64,000 nucleotides of DNA from assembly GCA_932294295.1 (NCBI GenBank), contig OW028574.1:30946145-31010144 (forward strand), given 5' to 3'. Shown piece by piece: positions 24,001 through 36,743 of this stretch. Both the position numbers and the translations under genes were made by a program. Origin of the DNA: Alitta virens. Its lineage: Eukaryota > Annelida > Polychaeta > Phyllodocida > Nereididae. Within the stretch, counting starts at the first letter, position 1. Every line of letters begins with the position of its first letter. The notes beneath the pieces were generated by a model that was given only the letters and a program-made list of their open reading frames with translations, ran no database searches and had not been told where the DNA came from.

Positions 24001-27000
24001 TAAAAAGTTAGTGAAATGTCTTTAAAAAATTAGTCGAAATGTCCAAAAGGTTAGTCAAAATGTCCAAAAAGTTAGTCAAAATGTCCAAAAAGTTTTTTAC
24101 CCCAAAGTTAAAGATGACACAAGCAATTCCTTCATCATATCACTTTCCTCCAAATTCTTTGGAAACTCTTCTGATTGAATCTGTTATTATGTCACATATG
24201 TTATCTCCACAGTATGACAGAGCTGTGATTGAGCTGGGCAATGTCACTGCCTCTGCTGCAACATCCAACACCCCAACAGAAGCCATGATCCAAATAGAAT
24301 GGGAAGCCATCATGATCGAAAATGCTGCCACAGTCAATGGGGCTGCTTACTGGGTGTCAGCAGGGGCGGAGTATAATCAGGACACTGAAGTGTGGGTTGG
24401 ACAGGCATCTATTACTGCTGTCATTGACAACTGGGTAAGTCATTTTCTCTCAGTATACAACTGAAATACTTGGCTTGGAAATTAACTGCATTGGAAGTCA
24501 TGCGAATAAGGACTGTTATTGGCCGAGGGATTTATTAAACCAATGTGACTCCTAGAGACACGTGACGTTGGAGTTAAATAGTTTCCGAGGAGTCTATGAT
24601 TAGGTGTAAATCGATGAAAAAGGTTGTTTTTTTTTACCTGGTTATAGATAGTTAGATACATATGCATACATATCAGTGACAGTGGTTATTTTCATAAGGT
24701 CCAAGTATTTTGAAAAGTAGTTACATGGCAACAATTGTAGTATTTTAAAGGTTGTAGTTATTTCTATTGCTGACACGTTTCACAGGTGATCACAATATTT
24801 TTTAAATTCTTAATATGAATAATTATGCTTATTCAAAATCTACTCCTTGGCCAACAATTCCAAAAAAGAGGCTAGACCCACTGGCTAATGACGTCCGTGG
24901 TAATTTTTTGCTTGTTACTTGAGTGCTATTGCACGTCATTTGTGTGCAGGATTTTTTCTTACATCTGTGAGCATTCCCAGGCACTCATTTTGGCCAATCT
25001 TCAGTAAAAATACTTTATCATGACGGTGACGGAGTACTTTTTCTAATTTTTTGTTCATTTTCTATAAACAGCCATTTTTAGTTCGTCCCACCTCCAGTGC
25101 CCAAAAACAGCACAGTAGCTGTCCCAGAATTAAGCCTGTAGTCCAGAATCTAGCCTGCTGGTGCTACCTGTGCTGGATAATGGCAGATTTGTTAAGTCTT
25201 CTCAAAGAAAAGAAACCCTAGTTTTGGAAATTGTGGTTCAAGTAATATGCCCTCTATTGAAATTTTAGGGATTTTCAAACTCCCACTGCTCACGGCTCGA
25301 GCAGTCAGTGCCTTTTCACTTTATGTTTCAATAATGTGGACAGATACACAATACAAGGATGAATGTAAAACAAACAGTGTTTAAAGTTCACAACTAAACA
25401 ATAATGAAGACGAGGTAGGTGGGGGGGGGGGGGGGGTAGGCGGCGTTTTGGAATGCAATGACCATATCGACAAGGTATTTTATTGTCCTTTTTTTGTTCT
25501 ACATAGTCATTTTGCTTTGTTTTTTATGACACAGCGTAACTATTGATCGATTCAAAAAAGTTGCTTTGTCCATTTGGCAATGCCATTTTTTGTATATCAT
25601 ATTCATAATTCATAAATAGCATGACGTGTTCTTTACTTTTTGTAATTTGTTATCTCAACCAGACTGTTGGCTTCTAAAAGATGGATGTCTGAAATTTAAC
25701 AAAGAAGAAAAAAAAAAGCTAAAAGAAAAAAAAAATGGTTAAGCATATAGGCCTCACAATCAATAACAGTCCTTACGTCTCAAAATAAAAAGTATTCACA
25801 TGTCCATTGCACTTTTAAAATCCTCACTCCCCTGCAACTGAGGGAAACAAGCAGTCTGGTTTTCAATTTGGCAAACAAAAAATGTGGAAAGAAATTAAAA
25901 TGGAAGCTTGTTTCCTTCTCTGCAGAAACTGGCGTTTCCAAAAGTGCAAGGACATCACCCGAACAGACACCTCAGCCTCCGCAGCATCCTGCGCATGCCC
26001 CGTGTCCAATTGCAGGGCCATCACTACTAAAATGATATCTAAGAGAAAATTGAAACTGGACTCTTGCTAATAAATTGTATTGAAGGGCGAACTGAAACAG
26101 GAGCATCACTATTAAATAATTAAGAGCAACTGACACAGCAATGTCTTTAATAAACAATATTCAAGAGCAAAACATCACTGGCAAACAATATTCAAGAGCA
26201 AACTGAAGCACAACTATTACTACTAAACATTAACCTAGTGGAAACTAAACTATTTGTAAATTCATCACCAAATTTGTAATTGCGATTTCTGTGATATTAC
26301 AATCGAATGCATGTGATTTGATGCAAGTAATTAATTAGAAATATTTCCTTGATTTATTCAGTCACGTAAGCCTGTATAAAACGCATATTACTGAATAAAC
26401 TTCCTGAAAGTGTCATATAAAACTTGTAAAAATATTTGCTGTAAAATTGTTTGGACAGCTTCATAACATCTTCCTCACAAAATTGCAAATAACATTGCAG
26501 GAAATTGCACTGTATATAATTAAACTGGCCAAAATGCCAGTACAAAATACAATATTAGCCTTCATAGTAAAATCTGTTAATATTGTACACTAAGTGGAGA
26601 ACTGCTGATATGAACTTTGATATGTACTTTGATTGACAAAAATTAAGCGTGAACATTCTATTTGCACACTTAGTAGTTATAGTCTTGACATTGTACATTG
26701 AATACGACTGTGGCTTTTGTTTGGCAATATACTTATTAAATGGATCATCATTAAAACAGAAAACAAAAATGAATGATTATGACAAAGTAGCTTATTTTAT
26801 AGGCAGTGTAGGATGGAAAATAATTTGTTCCAATGCAGAATTGTAGACATCAGTACTAGCCAAGGTTAGCTTAAAATGTTATACTTTTTCATTGTAATCT
26901 GTAGCTTTTGGGTGAATATGTACACCATTGGCCGTTAGGATATAGTCAGATGGCCCTTTTATGACAATATTTCACTATCTGTCCATTACAACATACTCGA

Positions 27001-30000
27001 TATCGACTTCAGATAATAATGTAACTAAAAACCATTTTATATATAGTGTGGTGCTTTAAATTACACCAAAACACATGCATAGCTTTTGTATACTTTTTAA
27101 CTCTGATCTGATATAAGCATAATTGTTACCATTTTATACTTAGTGTGTTACATATTTGCTATGAATAGCACAGGGCGTGTTTATGAACATTAATAATCTC
27201 ATCTATATATGAAAAGTAAATAATGATTGTTGTGACAACGGAAGTACTTGTAGAATTTGAAATATATATAACACATATTTCATTTGGTGGAAAACAGACC
27301 GACATATTGTATTCCCTTAAATGTCACTCATTAATTGATCATGAGTTTCTAGTGTTTTGTGTCCTAATGTGAGGTCAACTTCAGCTCTGACATTTAAATT
27401 AGCTTGAAGCGTTGTACTTTTTCTGAGAAGTAAAGATCTGTCAAGGCTGGACATAAAATGACTGTTGTTTGCATGATGTTTACAGTTTTCTACCGAACAG
27501 CCGTTGTCATGGTTTTGTACTTCGATTAGGTGCCCAATACGGAACATCCGGGTCCCACTATGGGGTACAAAAATACCCAATCGCCAGCAGTAAACAATGT
27601 TTTGCATGCTATATTATCAAAATTAAATACAATGATATCGAACGCATCCATTCTTTGCTTTGTAATCACAAGCAAACAAAAAACACACGTTTGGAAACCT
27701 GCACTGTTAATCTCGTATCATTTCTTTATATAAATCATATTGTAAATTATATTAAGTTATTCATAGGAGGTGTCTGTATATTCCTATCATGATATATTAG
27801 TCATTAATAAATCGAAAATAAAACGGCATCATTTTTTATGGAAACTTCATCACGTGACCCCACTTTTGACACAATTAGATGCTACATAATTTATAAACAA
27901 TAAAAAAACAAGCAAAAAGATAAAATGACTTGCAGAACATTTTCCGCAATTGGATGGGTCTTCTTGGACCCCCAACTCCCCCCCCCCAATTTTTGGAAAG
28001 GGTATATATCCCAAAAAATTAAGTATCATATGACATGGTTGCTAAGCACTGAGTTTGTTTATTTTCAAATCTTAGGGTTCAAAGTGGCTGGCATTTGGTA
28101 TTTCATCAGCAGCATACACAAATATTGACATGCACAGTTTTTAGAAATGATTATTCCATTCAAGTTGCCAAATTATCCATATTTTCAATTATCAGTCATT
28201 AATTCACGTTCTTCAAGGATTTGGTGATAAACAATAAGGGGGTAAAAGGCAAGATGGCTGCCAATATGGCTAATACAATAGTGCCAAGTATATATAGTGG
28301 GTCTTATATTGACCAAACATAAGATTAGTATCTTCAACTTCATCATTAATACAGAATTTATTGGATACAAATATTGTGTTTAATCTCCATATCAGTTGAT
28401 GTCTATTTTGCTTTCCCATTCTATGAAGATTTGTTAATTCAAATTTACTCTAAAATGCAGGCTATCAAGATTTGAGCAACTGGTGTCTATCAAAATGATG
28501 AATTGCACCTTCCTTTAGTCTGATTATATGCTCAACTGATGTGGTTGTGGTGAACAGTCAGCCCATTTGATTACTATTAGATATTTCTCTTATTTTACAA
28601 AAAAAAAGACTACATAAAAAAATTATTTATTTCGATTTGTATTCACTGGTTACCATAGCAACCAACTATACATACCTTCAGATAATGGATATGATTAGGC
28701 CTACATTCAGTTAGTCTTTTCAGTTAATTACTGTAATTGAGTCAAAATATGCTGCAAATTGGTTTGAAGGATTGTCACACTGAATACAATGAATTAAAAA
28801 AAAAAAGATTTTATTTTGGTTTGTCAGCAATAGTTACCATGGCAACTAACCACAGCCTTTAATTCTGGATAGTGTACTGCATGTGTTCAAAAAGGGCCCA
28901 CAACCTGCACTTTGAAGCACAGTTTAACCTTTTGGTTATCAATCATGGTAATACAATGACCATATCTGAAGATTTTTAAGAGGTGGCAAAACCTTAGGTT
29001 CCTCCTTAAGTTTAGCATGTTTCCATGGCAACTGACATGTTATTTAAAAAACAGGAGACAGCATAATAAATTTCTGTAATGTCATAAGCACGAATAAATT
29101 ATAGATAGATATATATAAATAACCTGACTAAATGATACATATAAATAAATAACCTGTTGTGAGGTGTTTTTAATATGAGCGATAATTAATGAGAAACTAT
29201 GCTAATTAGGCCATTACATTTTGCCATATTAGGCATATCAGATGAATAATATATTAGACACACCCATGGTGTCAATATGTCAGATTCTGTCCTGATTTGC
29301 TAGGTTCTAACACATTTTGTTACATTTCATTACATATTTCTGTGATGCCACTAGGTTTCTGTGACATATTTTTTATGAAAACAATCTTTCACCAAGTGCC
29401 AAGACAGCTTTGTTCATGCACAAAACTGTATACTGCTGAATCGCTTCTAACCGTCCAGAACAGCCCAGAACAGCCCAGATTGCTGCTATGTAACAAACAG
29501 ATATGCTCGCTCGTTCACGAACACTTATTGGCAACGTTTAGCATAGTTCTGGATGGAGAATGATCTAAGCAGGAACTGGGCTTTGAAATGCTGATTTTAC
29601 ACTCATTTTATATTAAGACTATAAAAAATTTCTCAAAATAGTGGAAATATTATTAAATGTTTAAAATATTTCATAGGAAATGACAGTTTTCTTCAAAATA
29701 GATAATTACTCTGCTGTCTTATAAGGGCAATAACTGAGGGGACATTGACTGTAAATGACAGATTAAAGTTATGATAATTATGGAATGCTTCCATTCAATC
29801 TGTCATTCTTGCATTGACGCTTAGAAAGCCATCAGAATGTGTATGTATAGCCAATAGATCACCTTGGTTGGCATGGTAGCTCTTTTGTATAGGATACTGG
29901 TTGTCAAAAAGGCATGTACTTTGATCGCTTTTGTTAGTTGCCATGGTTACCACATTAATGCATTGTGCATACATAGGAATAGGTCTAGTTAACAATTTTG

Positions 30001-33000
30001 TCAAAATATATTAATCGTGAAACCTATTTAACTACCTTTTAAAATGTTTTAGTGTTTCACTTTTATACATTGTTTTTGATAACATGTTGCCATGGAAACC
30101 ACAATTCAAATGCAATTCCATTGAGTTGTTATATTTCTGTTGCTAGGTCTACATAGATACATATGGAAATTTTGATTAATTTCTTCGTTACTATTGGCTA
30201 AGGTTGCATATTGGCCACTTAACTTTCAACATGACATTAGAATAACCCCCTATTTTCCATGGATACCACATATTCAAAAGTAAAACATTGAAATCATTAA
30301 AGACCAGTCCCTCAATTAAGAAAATTTGTTTAGATGAATGTCACTAGGCCATTAACATTTCTTTTTTTTTTTAAGTTCATTTTCAAATATTAAATTAAAT
30401 TTTTATATTTGTTATGCACCTATTGCCGGTTACCATGGCAACCCAGCTTGTGTTAGCACTTCTATTCTGAATGTATTTTGTAGGTTATTCATAAAAGTTC
30501 AAAATTTACCATGTTTCAAATGCCACTCTATAGTCTCTTCCATGTAATTCAAAAAGTTTCAACTTTCACATGGGATTGGTTTGGCCTACCTAATGCCATA
30601 GAAACATATTTTACAAATATTTCCTGTGAGAAACATTTTGGCGATTGGAAAATAATAAAAGACCGGTTTCTTAACCTTCCACAAGATACAATTCCAAGTC
30701 ACCAGGATAGTAGACTTGTCTATAATCTAGTTTCCAAGAATGATTGTTTAATTTTAAAGAAATTGTTTGGAATATGTTTGCAGTTACTATGGCAACCTAA
30801 ATTAATACAGGGATTTGATTCAGAGCACTTTTCATGGATTTTTCATGGAAGTACCATCGTGCAAAATTTTAAGTCCCAATCTGCATACATGCTTTATGTG
30901 AAACCAGTATTTCAAACCTGTTGCCATAGTAACACATTTTACTTATTTATTATCAGAGAAAACTGATGAACTAAGGTGTTTTTTTTAAGTGAAATCCTGA
31001 GTTTTCATTTAAAGATTTAGAATACAGATAAACATTTAACACTGGCCTTGGTAGAATTTAATATATTTGTTTCTTTAAAAAGATACAATTTTGAAGACAT
31101 GTACTCATTTCCATGGAAACCAAACCTGGCCTGATCCATTATTTTTATATGCATTTGGAGGTATTTGGCATTGTGCATCATTGCCTAAAAAATCTTTATT
31201 CTAGCTTAATTTAAATGAATTCCAGGTGCGAATAAAGTTGTCTCACAACCAAACCAGAATTAGCTCACTTGTTGCCATGCAAACTGATTTTTCAAAGTGT
31301 TCCCCATGCATATCTTTTTGGAGCTTAGGCATTTTGCAAAGCTTTTCTCCTGAGGTTCAATCTGGGAAAGTTCCACACCTTTGTCCAGCGCGTAATGATA
31401 TTGCCATTTTTTGGCCTTAAGAGACTCCACTAATTTAGCAAATAAAATGCATGATGCAGTGAAAATTAATATTTAACGCAAATTAATCAAATATTCAACA
31501 TTTCGCACAATATGGCCATACTGCATTCATTAATAATGCACAACCAGGCACATAAGTGGATCTGTTCAATGTGTAAATCTTTTTCATACATAACAAGAAC
31601 CAAGAAAAAAAAAAAAAAAAAAACATAAACAATGTTACCACACCCTTGGGAACACGAATAGAACTGAATACAGTTTTTACTGCTTTAGTATAAAATAACG
31701 GACAAAACAAAATGTAGAATTGTCACACAATGTAACAAATAGTCTTTATGAAGATATGTTTAAATTATACTATATCCATAAAACAAGACCATCTTTTATA
31801 ACACATTTGTTTGTCGAATTGGAGCTTCATAAAGACCATTTTTCAAGCTGGCCATTGCATTATTAAACAATGCATTTTAGTCATACAACAACATTGGTAG
31901 TGAGAGAATTGATGCTGTCTATATCCTCCAAAAAAGTTTAAATTATTCAAAGCTTCTTCAACAGGGCAATTTCTATCATCGACCTGTATTTCTGCACCTG
32001 ATGGGCTAATTAGGACAGGTAGGGACCATGGCAATGAGACAAAGGATGAAACAGCCATCCAACTTAGGCTTGACAGAGAATTGAACCCAAGACCCAGCTG
32101 TTGGAAGCACAGTGCGCTACCACTGAGCTAGGCCACCACCCCAACATGTATAACGGTCATTTTAAGTTCTTTCCATGTTCACAAGTTTGAATTCAATTCA
32201 ACGGGTCTCTAAAAAAATTATAGTGTGGCACAAATATCTGAATTTCCGACACTTAACACGAGTGTGACCGTTACAGCAGTGTGTTAAATTACCTTGATAT
32301 CAGCATCAGGAATAGATAGGGAAATATTTCATACAAATTTAATCACCCTTTTGGGTTTGACTGTAAAAGTGTAATGCGAATGCATCGTGAACCCACATAG
32401 TTTCATTAAAAACAACCTGACAAATTGAACCTAGACAAAGCTAACTTCTGCCATATGATGCTACCTACCACGTAACAGAACTGGCTATAGCTGGCTACTC
32501 AAAACCGGATCTAAAAGTACATATTTATGATATATTAGATAAATTGTTAACATTTGTTAAGGTTTATAATGTTCAGTAAGCCGACTATAACCTGTATAGA
32601 GTCGACCGAATTTGATGAAACTACAAGTAACTGTATGTCCTTACAAATGGGTCCATTGAAAGGGGAAGGCAATTTGACAAGAATAAAATATATTTATTAA
32701 TAAATAATGCATCAGGCCTTTGTTGTAGTTACAATGCACGAAGAAATTATAGCGTAATAACTGAGAAGATCAATATTACCAATGGCAACAGATCAGTCGG
32801 CATAGGATTAAGAAAAACAACCTCCGAACGTGAATGGACTGTCAAGTTAATTGATTTTTGTAAGACAAAGCTGGTTCAGGTCACTGCTCAGCTAAGCCTT
32901 TAAGCTGATTTATCTGTGTGGTTATATATAGTATGTGAAATAACAACTGATAGTTGGTTATCATGACTGAATCTCTATTTTTGTCGATTGACGTCATAGT

Positions 33001-36000
33001 TCAAAATGCCACGCATAGCTTTTTACCAATGAGTATTCGAGGAATGCCAGAATGTTGCGATTCTCCAGTTCTGCTCCTTCACTAAAAGAAGATATGTTTT
33101 CAGACAAATTTTGTCCCTTAATTGGCTAGAAACTTTAGTTTGAAAATCAGCCAAGATATTGTTTGGCCTTAGACAATAATTGTATAAATCAAACAATGCT
33201 GTGAGCTGGCTCTCAGCGGATCTTATTTCAAAGATATTTTTTAGCTATACAAGTACTTAAACTTCATTTTCCCCCGCAGATTTTGCAGTTTTGATTGAAT
33301 TTGAACCAAGACAACAAATACCGGCCTACGAATTGCCATAAAAACTGATGTGTATCACTGTGCAATAAATTTATAATAATTCGTATGAATCTACACTATT
33401 TTCAATAATCTACATCTGGAATAACTTTTTTCCAGACTGGCTCCCTTTTATAGTAATGGTACACACAAGTTGAACATACAATTTCAGTTCCCCTTGAATC
33501 TATTTGCCGTCACTTTCTAGTACAGCTAATTTTATAGACTTGGAAGCTGCATAGTCTTGGAAACTAAACTCCAGTTGATGTCATGTGAAACCATGATCAC
33601 TACTGGCTGAGGGATTACTTTAACCAATGGGCGTCCTGGATTCACATGACGTCAGCTGGAGTTTAGCTTTCAAGTCTATGTGATTAGTTTCCAAGTCTAT
33701 GCAATTGGCTGTAGCTATATCCAACTAGCTTATTTAGGGGCTAGGAAGAACTGCATTTGTGAATCTTAGTCTTGGGTCATAAGATCCTATATATTCTAGC
33801 CTTTTTTATTTTGTTCATCTAGTAACTTTCTTTTGAACTATAGAACAATTGCATCAGAACCGTATGTTATCTAATACATTATTGTTTCTTATTCCAGACA
33901 CCTCCAATGAACCCTGCTGCCAACCTCACTGGACCAGACACAATGCAAATTGGTTCCTCTGCAGCTTTCAAAGTGGACATGTACATCCCTTATCCTTCTG
34001 TAGCATTAACGTTTGATGCCTTTGCTCCTCTTAACCATTCTGGAGTCATGTCAGTGTGTAGTGTTGCCATAACAAGCACTGGCAAAAACTATGACTGTTT
34101 AGAGAAAGAGAAAAACTTCACCACTTACCCATCATCCAGTGGAAAAGGCAATGAAAGAGGAAGACTGGTTATTGGCACAGTCACCAACAAAGGTAGGGTT
34201 CCCTTATTAATACAGTCAAATTCATAGAGTTGGAAACCAATCTCTTGGACTTGGAATCTAAACACCAGATGATGATTTAATTTGAATCCAGGACTCCTAT
34301 TGGTCAAAGCAATCCCTCAGCTGATGAGAGTCCTGCCAGGATTCACATGACGTCATCTGCAGGAGTTGAGCTTCCAAGTCAATGAATTTGGCTGTAATAA
34401 TTACCCTCAAACATACTGTATATGATAAGCTGTCAAAGTGAATGAAGATTATCATATCATCGCCCTACGTGACAAATTTCCGCCATTTTGAACAAATGTA
34501 ATTTTCAGTAGTTTGTCTCAAAAATGATATAAACTACAATAGAACAATTGTGATACCATTGATATTTAGTTACCGATCTTCACAAATGAGTTGTGGACAG
34601 TTTCCGAAATAGTAAGGCATGATTCTTCGACATGACAGCGAAGAATTTTGATACATTTTACGTAAATATAAGATATAATAATACACTATGACGAGAACAA
34701 ATTCTGTATTTTTTTCTAGGCAACAGGTCTTCGTGTATTACAATATGAAACACACTTTGTTGTCAGCTCTCACTTCTGGTTGCATAAGGCACATTATTCG
34801 GATGACTTGCTCTTTGAATGGTTTAGTGACAGGCATTGAACACACTCAACCAATCAAATGCATTAAAAGTTTTCATCGATATATGTGCATTTTATGGTTG
34901 ACAAAGCAGCAGTTCGTCACCACACGATTTGTGCCTTCTTTGTTATTGCTAATCCAACAGAAGTGATCCCAAATCATTTTCGCCATTGCTTATCGAATTG
35001 CGTTGCGAGTGGCAGCTGGAAAATTTGGCTCAATTTATCAAGTGCTATATCACTTTTATAAGTACATATATGCACTGTGCTAAATACTTGAAGAAGTCCA
35101 CTTCAGAACACAGATATCCCTGATTTAGTATGAAATGAAATCTGTTACCCATTGATTAACGATTATAAAAACCTTTTTTCAAAGTGGAGGCCACCCCTAA
35201 TATTGGAGCCTATAATCTGAAGCTCTGAGCATGTCAAATACTTTTCAACAGCATAGGATAAGACAGGATATAAGGAATATTATTTCAAGCCAGCATTAAA
35301 CACATGCACGTGTCATTGACTGACCTTTTTATCAATAGAGACTGTCGATTTGATATGAAATCTATCTAGTATCGTCAAAAAAAATGTCTGCCAAAAAACC
35401 AAGGCATATGGTGTCCCTGCAACCTCAGGGACTGTTAACAATAATTCTATTATTTACGACATTGTCGCGCTATAAATTATAAATTGCCATATTGATTTCT
35501 ATATTTCAATGCAATTTTCAGGACCGAAACAAGCAATGTCATTCATATGGATATTGGAATGATGATATGTTGTGGCGATGAAGTATACTAACATAAAAAC
35601 ATATACAGTGCAACCTGCCCTAGTGGTCAACCTCTTTAGAGCAGCCACCTGTCCTAAGTGGTCAGTCTAATTCCCTCCGGACGAAATACTATGTAAATGC
35701 ACCTGGGTTTAGCAGCCATCTCCATTATGTGGCCAGCGGTCAGCAGATTTCACCTCAAGCCCCCATGCTGACCTGTACTTAGTGGTCAGTTGCCCCTATT
35801 GTGTAACCAGTGGAGTCATGTGTAGTCTGGTGTAATGTAACATTGCATCACCATATGCAGGTGTAAAAAAAGACACAAACTATCATTTGTCATATCTTTT
35901 TCCCCTTATTACTAGGGCTCTACACCGGTTCGGTGATTATCGGTCACACCGGTAACAAGCAATCGATAAAAGAACCGGTATACAACGTGTGATTTTCGGT

Positions 36001-36707
36001 ATCATATCGGTAAACCAATATATAGTTATTCTGTCCCTAAGATGCAAAATATAAACGAATTTCCTTTCAAAACGTAGCTAAGATCGTCGTGATTATCAGT
36101 GACAACCGCCATTTTGATTACTTTGTGTTATGCGCTGTGATTGGTCGAAATGATCAGACCCAAAATACAACAGCCAATCAGTAATTAGGTTGCTTGGAGC
36201 AGTATCAAGTCAAAACGTCTGACAACCAAAACGTCCACACCTGAAATGTCCAATTCCCTAAACGTCCTATTTGAATAATAAATTTTTACTTATATATAGC
36301 TATGAATATGTATCGCCGATACGTATCGTGTATCGAATGAGTGTATCGATGATGCATATCGTATCGTTTGAATCAAACGATACAGACCCCTACTTATTAC
36401 ATGGTCTTTTTCTTTCAAAGTTTTAATATAATTATATCTGTATTATATCTAAAGACCACATAGTATTAATCTTAGAATCTTAAAATATATCTATTATGAG
36501 TGTTTTTATTAAAAAAAGTATTCCAGTAGTGCATTAGTAAAATCATTAAGTTAAATGTCAATATTCACACAAAAACGGGTTTGTAATTTGAAACACCATT
36601 GCTATAAGACCCCAACATTCATCTTCAACTAGCCACCTGGTTTAGCAGCCACTTTCGCCGCTTCCCTTGGCTGACCGCTTAACACAGGTTGCACTGTCAA
36701 CAAATAA

Positions 36708-36743
<36 letters not shown>

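Larger units (their letters stand above)
24435..33897 (+). other. Intron 5 (9.5 kb), mostly non-coding repeats
   Basis: The largest intron. It holds a G-run (25422-25437), a degenerate tandem repeat (26070-26230), an array of X-box-like palindromes (28648-31284), a SINE (31980) and a foldback element (33523). Several open frames inside (for example 30511-30966) overlap the palindrome array and carry no domain. Exons 5 and 6 join in phase 0, so no exon is required here. Confidence 0.55.

Noticed and set aside
23880..24100. CRISPR-like array
   Set aside because: Units are contiguous and imperfect with no spacers, and the genome is eukaryotic.
24039..24212. Lys/Ser-rich N-terminal part of the frame through exon 5
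   Set aside because: It translates the 20-bp minisatellite and upstream intron; a clean acceptor lies at 24211-24212.
25422..25437. G-run as quadruplex or regulatory site (also 42022-42039)
   Set aside because: Single homopolymer runs without the spaced G-tract pattern; probably slippage.
30511..30966. 151-residue frame in intron 5
   Set aside because: Lies across the X-box-like array, shows no domain, and is not needed for splice phase.
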